NCBI GenBank assembly: GCA_900472485.1
Contig: UCII01000009.1
Coordinates: forward strand, 174,267 to 238,266
Direction of reading: 5' to 3'
Length of the DNA: 64,000 nt
Origin: Hyphomicrobiales bacterium
Lineage (GTDB): Bacteria > Pseudomonadota > Alphaproteobacteria > Rhizobiales > Rhizobiaceae
Positions 45,138 through 55,945 of this stretch are shown here, in pieces. Made by a program: the position numbers and the translations under genes. Within the stretch, counting starts at the first letter, position 1. Each line of letters begins with the position of its first letter. A model generated the notes under the pieces. That model searched no databases. It saw only the letters and a program-made list of their open reading frames with translations, and was not told where the DNA came from.

Positions 45138-45260
45138 GCGTGCCTGGATTTTTCCAAGTGCTGCCGACAGGTTCTTGCCGACGTCATCCTTATATATCCA
45201 ATTCCGATTGCCATCTTCGATTGCAACCGCCACCGAGATTTGGTGGCAGCGAGAATTTAG

Positions 45261-46439
<1,179 letters not shown>

Positions 46440-46523
46440 CAGGCGGCAGGCGCTGGCTTACTTTCGGCATGTTTGAAGACGCGGCCGAGGGAAGATCTCT
46501 GCGGAAGCAATTGAATGATGAAA

Positions 46524-46548
46524 AGAAAGCCCGGCAACCAGGCTTTCT
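46524..46548. terminator. Rho-independent terminator after glf
   Basis: AGAAAGCC (46524-46531) pairs with GGCTTTCT (46541-46548) and is followed by CTTTTTT on the plus strand. The minus strand also has a short T-run, so it can serve bmt as well. Confidence 0.82.
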
Positions 46549-46557
46549 CTTTTTTCC

Positions 46558-47571
46558 TTAGGATCGTCTGCGGCGTTCGCGAGCGGGTGCCGCGCCACCT
46601 TCGTTGGCGGTCTTGTTGCGAAGGGGGCCGATCCGTTCGATGATCGTTTCCAGCGTCGGGCGAGGGCCGGGTACGTAGCTGTCCAGCGCCTCCCGCATGG
46701 CGGCGAGATGACCGCAGGAGGTCCCGCAGCAGCCGCCGATGATCTTGGCGCCGGCATCGCGGGCAAGGCGGGCATAGTCAGCCATCAGCGGCGGCGTGCC
46801 GGAATAATGGATTTCGGCACCACGATATTCGGGAATGCCGCAATTGCCCTTGACGATGACGATTGCGGAAGCGTCCGCCTCGGTCATGTCGAGGAGGCTG
46901 GAGAGGATGTCGGAAGCGCCGACGCCGCAATTGGCGCCGACGGCCGCCGGGCCTGCGCCGATATCGGTCGCGACGGCATGAATGTCCTTGGGATGCAGGC
47001 CCATCATGGTCTTGCCGGCGGTATCGAACGAGCCGGTATAGGTGTAGGGTAGGCCGACCTTGGCGGCGGCTTCGGCTGCAGCCCGGATTTCTTCCGGCGA
47101 CGACATGGTTTCGATCCAGGCGACATCGGCACCACCCGCCTGCAGGCCTTCCATCTGCTCGACGAAAGCGGCAACGGCATCTTCATAGGTGAGGGCGCCA
47201 AGCGGCATCAGCAACTCGCCCGTCGGCCCGACGGAGCCGCCAACGATGACCTTGCGGCCGGCCTTGTCGGCGACTGCTCGCGCGATCTCGGCGGCCGTCT
47301 TGTTGAGGCTGTGCACCCGATCCTGCGCATGGTGTAGCTTCAGGCGATGACGGGTGCCGCCGAAGGTGTTGGTGAGGATGATATCTGCGCCGGCATCGAC
47401 GAAATCCTGATGCAGCTTCGTGATCCGGTCCGGATGCTGTTCGTTCCAGAGTTCGGGGGCTTCACCGGCCTCAAGGCCCATGGCGAAGAGGTTGGTGCCG
47501 GTTGCGCCGTCGGCAAGCAGTACGCCCTTTTCGGCAAGGAGATCGGTCAGGGGATTGATGGCGACGGTCAT
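46558..47571 (-). CDS. bmt: Betaine--homocysteine S-methyltransferase
   Basis: This 337-residue zinc enzyme moves a methyl group from glycine betaine (or an equivalent donor) to homocysteine, giving dimethylglycine and methionine. Zinc ligands are visible: VGANCG and GGCCGTSCGHL. The N-terminal VLLADGATGTNLFAMGLE is typical of the homocysteine S-methyltransferase barrel. GAGGA precedes the ATG. Bmt of Sinorhizobium is known to act with betaine. It lies downstream of choXWV in the same direction, so betaine made from imported choline can feed it. Confidence 0.93.
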   Translation of the reverse strand: MTVAINPLTDLLAEKGVLLADGATGTNLFAMGLEAGEAPELWNEQHPDRITKLHQDFVDAGADIILTNTFGGTRHRLKLHHAQDRVHSLNKTAAEIARAVADKAGRKVIVGGSVGPTGELLMPLGALTYEDAVAAFVEQMEGLQAGGADVAWIETMSSPEEIRAAAEAAAKVGLPYTYTGSFDTAGKTMMGLHPKDIHAVATDIGAGPAAVGANCGVGASDILSSLLDMTEADASAIVIVKGNCGIPEYRGAEIHYSGTPPLMADYARLARDAGAKIIGGCCGTSCGHLAAMREALDSYVPGPRPTLETIIERIGPLRNKTANEGGAAPARERRRRS

Positions 47572-47688
47572 GGTGCGTCCTCGGATACGTCGGATGTTCG
47601 GATATCAAATGCAGATATAAACATTTCTTTATGTGAACACAACGACAAGATGGCTACCTCTATATCGACGCGGCAATGGCGGCAGAAA

Positions 47689-47712
47689 AAAGCGCCCCGG
47701 TGAGGGCGCTTT
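47689..47712 (-). terminator. Terminator after choV
   Basis: AAAGCGCCC and GGGCGCTTT form a perfect 9-bp stem; on the minus strand TTTTTT follows. It separates the cho operon from bmt. Confidence 0.82.
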
Positions 47713-47736
47713 GCCGTTTGCGATGAAGATCAGCCG

Positions 47737-48789
47737 TCAGGCTGCCGCCATCTGTGCCGTCTCATGCGATGTCGGCGTGACCATGGCGGCGATGATGCTT
47801 TGCAGATCGATCGTGCCGATAGGCTTGCCGCCCGCATCCGTGACCACGGCTCCCGTCTGGCCTGCCTCGGTGATCTGCTTGGCGGCGACTTCCAGCGTCA
47901 TGTCGCCGGGTACGCGTGCGCCGCCCGGCTCGCCGGCAAGCGGCTTCATGATCGTCTGGGCCTGGATGACGCGACCGCGGTTCACTTCCTTGACGAAGGC
48001 GGTGATGTAGTCGTCGGCTGGCTGTAGTACGATCTGCTGGCCGGTGCCCTGCTGCACGACCTTGCCGTCGCGCAGGATCGCGATCTTGTCGCCAAGGCGC
48101 AGCGCCTCGTCGAGATCATGGGTGATGAAGACGACGGTCTTCTTCAGTTCCTTCTGTAGATCGAGGAGGACGGTCTGCATGTCCACGCGGATCAGCGGAT
48201 CGAGCGCCGAATAGGCTTCGTCCATCAGCAGGATATCGGCATCGTTCGTCAGCGCGCGGGCAAGGCCGACGCGCTGCTGCATGCCGCCGGAAAGCTGGTT
48301 CGGAAAGTGCCGTTCGAAGCCCTTGAGCCCGACGCGCTCGATCCAATACTGGCCTTTCTTCTCGCTTTCGGAGCGCGGCACACCCTGGATATCAAGGCCG
48401 TAGATCGTGTTTTCGATGACGGTGCGGTGTGGCAGCAGCGCGAATTTCTGGAACACCATCGCCGTTTTGTGACGACGGAATTCGCGCAGGTCGTTTTCGC
48501 TCATTTTGCAGACGTCGACGCCGTCATAGAGCACTTCGCCGGCCGTCGGCTCGATCAACCGGTTGATATGGCGGATCAGCGTCGACTTGCCCGAGCCGGA
48601 GAGGCCCATGACGACGGTGATGGCGCCGGCCGGCATGTCGATGTTGATATCCTGCAGGCCGAGCACATGACCGTGCGTTTCATTGAGTTCGGCCTTGCCC
48701 AAGCCGTTCTTGACCTGATCGATATAGTTGCGTCCGCGAGGACCGAAAATCTTATAAAGGCTTTTGATCTGGATCGCGTGACTAGCCAT
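47737..48789 (-). CDS. choV: Choline ABC transporter ATP-binding protein
   Basis: This 350-residue ATPase has Walker A GLSGSGKST, signature LSGGMQQR, Walker B ILLMDEA and switch FITHDLDEAL, then a C-terminal CBS region. It matches ProV/OpuA-type ATPases and rhizobial ChoV. GGAGG precedes the ATG at 48789; the frame opens 23 codons earlier but overlaps choW more deeply. It overlaps choW by 8 bases. CBS domains may sense ionic strength. Confidence 0.93.
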   Translation of the reverse strand: MASHAIQIKSLYKIFGPRGRNYIDQVKNGLGKAELNETHGHVLGLQDINIDMPAGAITVVMGLSGSGKSTLIRHINRLIEPTAGEVLYDGVDVCKMSENDLREFRRHKTAMVFQKFALLPHRTVIENTIYGLDIQGVPRSESEKKGQYWIERVGLKGFERHFPNQLSGGMQQRVGLARALTNDADILLMDEAYSALDPLIRVDMQTVLLDLQKELKKTVVFITHDLDEALRLGDKIAILRDGKVVQQGTGQQIVLQPADDYITAFVKEVNRGRVIQAQTIMKPLAGEPGGARVPGDMTLEVAAKQITEAGQTGAVVTDAGGKPIGTIDLQSIIAAMVTPTSHETAQMAAA

Positions 48790-49693
48790 GGATGACCTCC
48801 GAGTGCTTCTGGAGCCGTCTGCCATAGGCTTGGCTCGTGCGATCGAAAATGATGGCAATGGCGACCAGCGCGAAACCGTTGAGGAAGCCGACGGTGAAGA
48901 ACTGGTTGTTGATCGCCTGCAGCGTATTCTTGCCGAGCCCGCCGACGCCGACCATCGAGGCGACGACGACCATGGCCAGCGACATCATGATGGTCTGATT
49001 GATGCCGGCCATGATGGTGGGCAGGGCAAGCGGGATCTGCACGTTGAAGAGTTTCTGGCGGTGCGACGAGCCGAAGGCGTCGGCGGCTTCCAGCACCTCC
49101 TTGTCCACGAGGCGGATGCCGAGATTGGTCAGGCGGATCATCGGCGGAACTGCATAGATGACGACGGCGATAAGGCCCGGTACCTTGCCGATGCCGAAGA
49201 TGACGACGACGGGAATGAGATAGACGAAGCTCGGCATGGTCTGCATGACGTCGAGGATCGGATTGACGATCGACTGCAGCCGGTCCGAGCGCGCCATCAG
49301 GATGCCGATCGGCAGTCCGATGACGATGGCGATGAGCGTACAGACCGTCACCATGGCGAGCGTGACCATCGTATCGGTCCAGAGGCCGAAGACGCCGATG
49401 AGGATCATGGAGATCGCTGTGCCGGCAACAATTTTAAGGTTGCGGCTGGCGGCATATACGACGAGCATCATGGCGACGAGTATGATGAACCAGGGCGTGT
49501 TGGTGAAAACCCATTCGAGATAGTTCAGAAACCATTGCAGCGGCTGCACGATGGCGTCGATGAGATTGCCGTAGGCGCGTACAGACGCCCTGAAACCGTC
49601 ATCGATGTTCTTGCGTGCGAGACGTATGATCGACTCGTCTATTGCCGGAAAGTTGCAGAGCAAATTCGGCAGGATCGTACACTGGATAGCCAT
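48782..49693 (-). CDS. choW: Choline ABC transporter permease
   Basis: This 303-residue protein has about seven membrane helices and the permease motif EAADAFGSSHRQKLFNVQIPLALPTIMAGINQ (partly quoted). A long N-terminal amphipathic region (IDESIIRLARKNIDDGFRA) precedes the first helix, as in ChoW/ProW. AAGGGG precedes the ATG at 49693. It follows choX after about 250 bases that include a strong hairpin. Confidence 0.93.
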   Translation of the reverse strand: MAIQCTILPNLLCNFPAIDESIIRLARKNIDDGFRASVRAYGNLIDAIVQPLQWFLNYLEWVFTNTPWFIILVAMMLVVYAASRNLKIVAGTAISMILIGVFGLWTDTMVTLAMVTVCTLIAIVIGLPIGILMARSDRLQSIVNPILDVMQTMPSFVYLIPVVVIFGIGKVPGLIAVVIYAVPPMIRLTNLGIRLVDKEVLEAADAFGSSHRQKLFNVQIPLALPTIMAGINQTIMMSLAMVVVASMVGVGGLGKNTLQAINNQFFTVGFLNGFALVAIAIIFDRTSQAYGRRLQKHSEVIHG

Positions 49694-49897
49694 GTATTTC
49701 CCCTTCTTAGTCCGGTTCTGTCCCGCTGCGCTCGTGTGGCCATCACATGCGGGCAGCACTGCAGCGCTGCGACCGGTTCTTCAGGCTGCCCCTGAATTCT
49801 TACAGCATTCGCCGCCGTTAATCTGCACTCGTTGCGACCTTGCGTCATGTTGCTCTGTCGGTATGAGCGTCATACCGATTACGGCGCGCGAATGTGA

Positions 49898-49929
49898 AAT
49901 CGGCGGCAGGCACGCGCCTGCCGCCGATT
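49898..49929 (-). promoter_or_regulatory. Perfect hairpin between choX and choW
   Basis: A 14-bp stem (AATCGGCGGCAGGC with its complement) and a four-base loop begin just after the choX stop. No T-run follows on the minus strand, so it may act as a stabiliser or partial attenuator that raises binding-protein yield over permease. Confidence 0.65.
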
Positions 49930-49941
49930 CTGCAGCACGGA

Positions 49942-50940
49942 TTAGAGCGACGCCTTGACCTTGGTGGCGACGTCCGGAGCAACCCACTTGGTCCACATGT
50001 CGGGGTAGGTCTTGAGGAAATACTTGGCGCCGTCCTCGTTGGTACCCTGATTGTCGGTCATCCAGGCGAGAACCTTGCCGACGGTGCCGTTATCCCACTT
50101 GCGGGTCTTCATGTAGTCCATGGCGATACCGGCCTTTGCGGCAAAGTCCTTGGTCACGACGGTATAGACGTCCGAAACCGGATAGGAGTTCACCTTCGGA
50201 TTGGCGCAATCCTGCTGCGAAGTGCAGGCATCCCAATCCTTCTTGTCATGCGGCACGTTGAAGCTCAGGCGAACCATCTCGTACTTGCCGAGGATGGCTG
50301 TCGGAGCCCAATAGTAGCCGAGCCAGCCGGTCTTCTTTTCGAAGGCGTTGGCGATCGAGCCGTCGAGACCTGCCGCCGAACCGGTATCGACCAACGTGAA
50401 GCCGAGCTTTTCGGCGCCGAGGGCCTTGTAGAGATTGGCGGTCGAAATCTGGCAGTTCCAGCCGGCCGGGCAATTATATACCGCGCCCTTGGAAGAATCT
50501 TCCGGGGCAGGGAAGAGTTCCGGATGCTTCAGCGCGTCCTGAACGGTCTTGATATCCGGATGGGCGTCGGCGAGGAATTTCGGAATCCACCAGCCTTCCA
50601 CGCCGCCATCGCTCAAGAGCGGTGCCGCCTCGATCAAGCGGCCTTCGGAAACGGCCTTGTCGAGCGCTGTGCGCACTGCGTTGACCCAAAGCTCGGGCGC
50701 AACGTCAGGCTGACCTTTTTCATCCATGGAGGTAAAGGTCGGCTGCGTGTCGCCGGTCACCAGAGTGACGTTACAGCCATAACCGTTTTGCAGGATGATC
50801 TTGTCGACTTGAGCGGCTACGCCTGCCGATGCCCAGTTCATTTCAGCGATGGATACGCTGCCGCAATCCGCGGCGTGCGCCGAGCCAGCCAAAGCATAGG
50901 CGCCGAATGCGAAAATGGCTGAAGCGAGAAGCTTCTTCAT
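49942..50940 (-). CDS. choX: Choline-binding periplasmic protein
   Basis: This 332-residue binding protein has a signal peptide (about 1-23, SAHA|AD) and ChoX features: ADCGSVSIAEMNWASAGVAA, APELWVNAVRTAL, GGVEGWWIPKFLADAHPDI (partly quoted) and paired Cys (CPAGWNC; CTSQQDC). Aromatic residues, Trp in EMNWAS and YYWAP, are right for a cation-pi box for choline's quaternary nitrogen. GGGAG precedes the ATG. It heads choX-choW-choV, which brings in choline, the source of glycine betaine. Confidence 0.95.
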   Translation of the reverse strand: MKKLLASAIFAFGAYALAGSAHAADCGSVSIAEMNWASAGVAAQVDKIILQNGYGCNVTLVTGDTQPTFTSMDEKGQPDVAPELWVNAVRTALDKAVSEGRLIEAAPLLSDGGVEGWWIPKFLADAHPDIKTVQDALKHPELFPAPEDSSKGAVYNCPAGWNCQISTANLYKALGAEKLGFTLVDTGSAAGLDGSIANAFEKKTGWLGYYWAPTAILGKYEMVRLSFNVPHDKKDWDACTSQQDCANPKVNSYPVSDVYTVVTKDFAAKAGIAMDYMKTRKWDNGTVGKVLAWMTDNQGTNEDGAKYFLKTYPDMWTKWVAPDVATKVKASL

Positions 50941-51694
50941 TGATATCGTCTCCCAATTTTTCGTTACGTTGCGGAAATCGACTCCAAACGCGTTCGATTT
51001 CTGTCGATTCCCTGTCAGCGCGGTCTGATTGCAACCGTTCATACGCCGCTGACGACGCCCGTACGGTCCCCTTTGCTGCCGTCGTGCATTTGGTCTTTTT
51101 GCGACCGCGGAACTCTGTCGCGGCCGGGCATTCTTTGCATCGACAAAGGGTAGCGTAAGGATTTGAAAGAAGAAATCAACAGCCTGCCAGCCGAAGGAAG
51201 TTATCACGCCCCTTGGAGAAGCTTAATTAAGCGCCTGAATTAGCCTGTTTTCTGCTATTCACGGCTGCAAAACAGGCATTGTGTGGCTTTCGTGAAGCTT
51301 TACCATCAAGACGGAATTAAATGGCGCTGGAATATCGCGTCCCTGAAAGACGTTTTGTATTCCATTTGCGTCGTTTGCGATTTCTCAACGCAAAGCGGAA
51401 AATTTTCAAAAAATTTTCAGATTCACTCTAATTTAAGCACTTAATAACCCTCCGGTAACGATGTCGGTTTATCAATCGATGCGTGGCGGGGGACATACCG
51501 CTGCTTCCCTGGATCAGGTATTGCGTACCGGGGAAAGCGAACCTTGTGGTGTTTGTGCAGGGAAGCCGGCGTTTTTGGCAAACCGCGTTGATCCTCGGAT
51601 CGCGCGGTTTTCGCGCTTTAGAGGGTGCCGTTACGAGACAGTTTGATGTGCGGGAAGCAGCAGCCTGCTCCGATCCCGATAACGATCAAAAATA
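50941..51694. other. Long choX upstream region with palindrome
   Basis: No convincing gene is seen in about 750 bases. GCTTAATTAAGC at 51221-51232 is a perfect palindrome about 280 bases before choX. AT-rich tracts around 51340-51450 may be promoter or curved DNA. Short plus-strand frames lack ribosome sites. Confidence 0.4.
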
Positions 51695-51723
51695 AAGCCG
51701 CCGATGCTGTTGCATGGCGGCTT
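51695..51723 (-). terminator. Terminator of the 47-aa gene
   Basis: AAGCCGCC pairs with GGCGGCTT around a 13-base loop. On the minus strand TTTATTTTTGAT follows, giving a good U-run. It lies 32 bases after the small gene's stop. Confidence 0.75.
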
Positions 51724-51755
51724 CTCATGTATGGGGCTGGCAGCTTGACGCGCTC

Positions 51756-51899
51756 TCAGCCGACATTATAGGTGCGGATGAAGCCGATCGTGCCGAAGCG
51801 CGTGTCGAGTTGCTGCAGGCGGCTCTCCGGGCGGCGAACCGGAAGCTTGCCATTCCAGGCGATCTGAATGGAATTCTGTCTGTTGAAGATGAAGAGCAT
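51756..51899 (-). CDS. Small hypothetical protein (47 aa)
   Basis: ATG at 51899 is preceded by GGAGG at a good distance. The peptide begins MLFIFNRQNSIQIAWNGKLP and ends in FGTIGFIRTYNVG; it is basic and has no membrane segment. Ribosome site plus dedicated terminator make it a credible gene. No family is recognised. Confidence 0.55.
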   Translation of the reverse strand: MLFIFNRQNSIQIAWNGKLPVRRPESRLQQLDTRFGTIGFIRTYNVG

Positions 51900-52133
51900 T
51901 GGGGTATCCTCCGACCGGACAGGCCGGTTTCGTTGTTTGTTTTCACGATGCAGATAATCCTCCTTCGCGTAACTGACAACGGATGAAATCGTCATCCAAT
52001 GTCGCAAATAGAGCATGTTTGAAGGTGATGCATTTTTGTATCGTGGCCGCTCTTTCCGGCAGCTGGAGATCGCGGCAAAATCAAGGCGGAATCCAGCGTT
52101 TTCAGTGGCTGTGGCGTATCGAGGTGGTGGGCA

Positions 52134-53588
52134 ATGACAAGAGCGATCATGCTGCAGGGAACCGGTTCCGATGTCGGAAAAACGGTATTGGTCGCGGGAC
52201 TGTGCCGGCTGTTCGCAAACAGGGGCGTGAGAGTGCGCCCGTTCAAGCCACAAAACATGTCGAACAATGCCGCCGTTGCCGAAGACGGCGGCGAGATCGG
52301 ACGGGCGCAGTGGCTGCAGTCGCTCGCGGCGCGCGTGCCATCATCGGTTCACATGAATCCGGTGTTGTTGAAGCCGCAATCGGAGACCGGCAGCCAGATC
52401 ATCGTTCAGGGCAAAGTCTGGGGGCAGGCCAAGGGCAGGGACTATCAGGCCCTCAAGCCGCAATTGCTCGGCGCGGTGCTCGAAAGCTTCGCCACGATGC
52501 GGGCGGGAACCGATCTCGTCATCGTCGAAGGAGCGGGTTCGCCGGCCGAGATCAATCTGCGGCGCGGCGACATCGCCAATATGGGCTTTGCGACACGCGC
52601 CAATGTTCCCGTCGTGCTGGTCGGTGACATAGACCGCGGCGGCGTGATCGCGTCATTGGTCGGCACATATCATATCTTGCCGGAGGAAGACCGGCGGATG
52701 ATCCGTGGCTATCTGATCAACAAGTTCCGTGGTGATGTCTCATTGTTTGGTGAGGGCATTGAGGCGGTTGGCAGTTTCACTAGATGGCAATGTCATGGCG
52801 TCGTCCCGTGGCTAAAGGCGGCCACCCGCCTGCCGGCGGAGGATTCGGTCGTATTGGAGCGACTTGCTCGAGGTTCCTCCGGCGCGCTCAAGGTCGCTGT
52901 GCCTGTGCTGTCGCGGATCGCCAATTTCGACGATCTTGACCCGCTGCGGGCCGAGCCCGATGTCGATCTCGTCTTCGTCCGGGCTGGCGAGCGTTTGCCC
53001 GCCGATGCGGGGCTTGTGGTATTGCCGGGCTCCAAGTCGACGATCGGTGACCTGCTGGATCTGCGCGAGCAAGGATGGGATCGCGATATCGCTGCCCATG
53101 TGCGCCGCGGCGGTCGCGTCATCGGTATTTGCGGCGGTTATCAGATGCTCGGTCATACCGTCCACGATCCGCTCGGTATCGAGGGATCGGTGACCGAGAC
53201 GCCCGGATTGGGTCTTTTGGATATCGAGACGGAAATGGCCCCTGAGAAGACGGTGCGCAACAGTCTTGCGGTCTCGAAAGAGTATGACGTGCCGCTGTCC
53301 GGCTATGAAATCCATCTCGGTGTGACGCGGGGTCCGGACTGCGAACGGCCATCGGCCATGATCGAAGGGCGGCCCGATGGAGCGGTATCGCCGGATGGCC
53401 GCATCATGGGCACATATCTTCATGGGCTCTTCGGTAGCGACGCTTACCGGGCAAAGCTGCTGGCAAGCTTCGGCCTTTCCGGCGAGCGCGTGAACTATCG
53501 CGCCAGCGTCGATATGGCTCTGGACGAAGTTGCGGCAGAACTGGAAGCCGTGCTCGATCCGGCCTGGCTCGACGGTCTGGTCGCCTAG
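52134..53588 (+). CDS. cobQ: Cobyric acid synthase
   Basis: This 484-residue glutamine amidotransferase amidates adenosylcobyrinic acid a,c-diamide at four positions. The ATP loop GTGSDVGKT lies at the N-terminus, with NNAAVAEDGGEIGRAQ; the amidotransferase domain follows from about 250 with the nucleophile in GICGGYQMLG, and the catalytic His is in GTYLHGLF. Full length. Its stop overlaps that of the chloride channel. It stands apart from cobPWNO but serves the same aerobic B12 pathway. Confidence 0.96.
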   Translation: MTRAIMLQGTGSDVGKTVLVAGLCRLFANRGVRVRPFKPQNMSNNAAVAEDGGEIGRAQWLQSLAARVPSSVHMNPVLLKPQSETGSQIIVQGKVWGQAKGRDYQALKPQLLGAVLESFATMRAGTDLVIVEGAGSPAEINLRRGDIANMGFATRANVPVVLVGDIDRGGVIASLVGTYHILPEEDRRMIRGYLINKFRGDVSLFGEGIEAVGSFTRWQCHGVVPWLKAATRLPAEDSVVLERLARGSSGALKVAVPVLSRIANFDDLDPLRAEPDVDLVFVRAGERLPADAGLVVLPGSKSTIGDLLDLREQGWDRDIAAHVRRGGRVIGICGGYQMLGHTVHDPLGIEGSVTETPGLGLLDIETEMAPEKTVRNSLAVSKEYDVPLSGYEIHLGVTRGPDCERPSAMIEGRPDGAVSPDGRIMGTYLHGLFGSDAYRAKLLASFGLSGERVNYRASVDMALDEVAAELEAVLDPAWLDGLVA

Positions 53589-55381
53589 AGTTCGCCGGAA
53601 ACTTCCCGCCGACGGCGGTCGAGTTCTTCGCTGTAGCGGCGCAGCGTATAGCTCTCCGTCAGCAGACCGATGACCTTGCGTTCGATCAGGTCGTTGACGA
53701 CGACGAGCGCTTCGCTCTTGGTCTGCTCGAACATGGCGGCTGCCTGCTTGGCGTTCATCTGCGGCTGCAGGAATTCGTTGCGGAGCCGGATGAAATCGAA
53801 AAGACCGTGCTCCTCGTCGTCCTTTTCGACCGGGCTCGCATAGACATCGGGCACGAGGACCATTCCGGAATATTTCTCGTTCTTGTCGACTAGGATGACA
53901 CGCTGGGCCGAGCCGATCGGAAAATTCTTGCGGAATTCTTCGATGCTCATGTCGATACTGCCCGTATGCACGTCGGGGCGCATCATGCGGGCGACAGTGA
54001 GATTGCGGATCCAGCCGACGTCATGGGCGCTGCGGATGCTTTCGCCGCGCAGGTGGAAGCGCCATGTCGCGAAAGAGTAGCCGAAGGTCGTGCGCACCAC
54101 GAGCGACGAGGTGATGACGGCGGCCAGCACCAGGGCGGTGATCGGGAAGTCCCCGGTGATTTCAAGCGCCAGGAAGGTCATGGTCAGCGGGCCGCCGATG
54201 ATGGCAACGGCCAGCGAGCTCATGCCGACGACGGCATAGACGACCGGCGTCAGCGTCGCGTGATCGAAATAGGGCGCGCAATAGGCGAAGATCTTACCGA
54301 GCAGCGCGCCCATGAACAGCGAAGCGAAGAAGAGGCCGCCTCTGAAACCGGAGCCGATCGATATTGCCGAGGCGAGCGATTTCAGCAGGAATAGACCCGC
54401 CAAGGCGCCCAGCGTCACGTCCGTAGACAGATTGAGATGCAGCGCGCCATGGCCGGCCGAAAGGACTTGTGGCGAGATCAGCGCCAGTGTTCCGACGATC
54501 AGGCCGCCGAGCGCAGGCCGGAAAGGCGGCGCTATGGAGCTCTTGCGTGCCAGTTCCTCGACCCAGGCGACGCCCTGCATGATCAGGATGCCGATACCGG
54601 CGCAGAAGGCACCAAGCAGGATGGCTGGAAGATAATCCGCCGGAACGATCGCCCCGAAATGATCGATATCGATGGCAAAGTCGTCGCCGGCGAGTAGTCT
54701 GGCAATCATCGTTGAAATCAGCGCCGAGACGACGACGGGGGTCAGGGTCACGATCGAATAGCTGCCGATGATCAGCTCGAAGGCATAGAAGGCGCCCGTG
54801 AGCGGCGCATTGAAAGCAGCTGCGATGGCGCCGGCCGCGCCGCAGCCGACGAGCATGCGCAGGTCTGCGCGGCGCATCTGCATCTTGTAGCCGAATTTGG
54901 AGGCAATGCCTGCGGCGAGCTGCGTGTAACCTGCTTCAAGCCCGACAGACGCGCCGAATCCATTGGAGATCAGGTTCTGCACCGCGACGATGATGCTGTC
55001 GGTAAGCGACATGCGGCCGCCATGCAGCGCATTGGCTTCAATCGGGTCGACCATCGGCTTCTTGCGCGTGCGCGACAATATATAAAGCAGGATGCCGAGA
55101 ATGATGCCGCCGGCGATCGGCGCGATGAACAACACCGATTTGTCGGGGATCGCCATTGCCGCTGAGCTCAAGCGTTCGTAGTCGGTTATGCCGTAGATGA
55201 CGCTATGAAGCTTACGCGAGATATAGCTCATCGCGGTTACGGCACAGCCGGACGCTATTCCCACCAGGGCGCCGGCAAAAACAAGTCCCAGCTCGCCACG
55301 ACGCAGCAATGCCCTGAAGCGACCGAGATCGAATAGGACCGAGAAGACGCCGAGACGTCGCGGTTGAAATTTCTGTAGCAT
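53585..55381 (-). CDS. ClC family chloride channel with CBS domains
   Basis: This 598-residue membrane protein has about ten or more helices and ClC motifs: VGLEAGYTQLAAG (the gating Glu equivalent, where many have G-R-E-G-P) and GSGFRGGLFFASLFMG (where many have a Pro). The altered filter residues suggest it may not behave as a standard H+/Cl- exchanger. Two CBS domains (about 465-590) follow. The start at 55381 has a weak ribosome site. It is convergent with cobQ. Confidence 0.9.
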   Translation of the reverse strand: MLQKFQPRRLGVFSVLFDLGRFRALLRRGELGLVFAGALVGIASGCAVTAMSYISRKLHSVIYGITDYERLSSAAMAIPDKSVLFIAPIAGGIILGILLYILSRTRKKPMVDPIEANALHGGRMSLTDSIIVAVQNLISNGFGASVGLEAGYTQLAAGIASKFGYKMQMRRADLRMLVGCGAAGAIAAAFNAPLTGAFYAFELIIGSYSIVTLTPVVVSALISTMIARLLAGDDFAIDIDHFGAIVPADYLPAILLGAFCAGIGILIMQGVAWVEELARKSSIAPPFRPALGGLIVGTLALISPQVLSAGHGALHLNLSTDVTLGALAGLFLLKSLASAISIGSGFRGGLFFASLFMGALLGKIFAYCAPYFDHATLTPVVYAVVGMSSLAVAIIGGPLTMTFLALEITGDFPITALVLAAVITSSLVVRTTFGYSFATWRFHLRGESIRSAHDVGWIRNLTVARMMRPDVHTGSIDMSIEEFRKNFPIGSAQRVILVDKNEKYSGMVLVPDVYASPVEKDDEEHGLFDFIRLRNEFLQPQMNAKQAAAMFEQTKSEALVVVNDLIERKVIGLLTESYTLRRYSEELDRRRREVSGEL

Positions 55382-55575
55382 TGGAAGCGGACGATACGTT
55401 TTTGCTCGAATGTGAGGGCTTACCCTCTATAAACTCCTAACATCAAAGAAATACGGCAAAAAAGCCGCTGATTTCATGCGAATTTTCAACCGATTTCGCA
55501 ATCAGGATGGCGCAGGTCGCATCCATGCCCTTGATTGACTTGAACTAAGTGAAAGCCTAATCATTGCGGCACAAC

Positions 55576-55945
55576 GAATGGTTCCTGAGCGGCGATCTGC
55601 CGCATGGGATGAAAAGGGAATGTGGAGGGACGGACCCAATCCGGGCGTTCTCATCACAGCCGACCCCGCGACTGTAGAGCGGTCAGGGTCTTTCGTTCGG
55701 TTTGAAGTCTATTCCGTTGATGGTTCGCATGGGGCGAACGGGGCGGGGCAGGCGCAAGTCGAAAAAGCCACTGGTGTGGCATCATGATCAACCGGGGCTG
55801 GACGCCTCTTATTCTACGAATCGTCCGCCTTTTCATGATGGATGCCGGGAAGGCGAGAAAGATCCGCTGGCGCACGATCGGGGGCGACCGGTTTTGGTCT
55901 GCCCCCGTCGCGGCGCCTTATCCGCGAGCCAGGAGACCTGCCATG
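55576..55945 (+). promoter_or_regulatory. Cobalamin riboswitch with enlarged peripheral stems
   Basis: The core appears in order: GATGAAAAGGGAA (55609-55620), CAGCCGACCCCGCGACTGTAGAGCGG (partly quoted), GCCACTGG, GCCGGGAAGGCG, and the 3' box GCGAGCCAGGAGACCTGCC ending at 55942. It spans about 370 nt, roughly twice the usual length, because of extra sequence after GAGCGG and between GCCACTG and GGGAAGG; CATCATGA and TCATGATG pair across the second insert. It heads cobP-cobW-cobN-cupin-cobO. Confidence 0.88.

Noticed and set aside
51483..51695. 70-codon plus-strand frame before the small gene's terminator
   Set aside because: No ribosome site, odd composition and overlap with the minus-strand terminator region.
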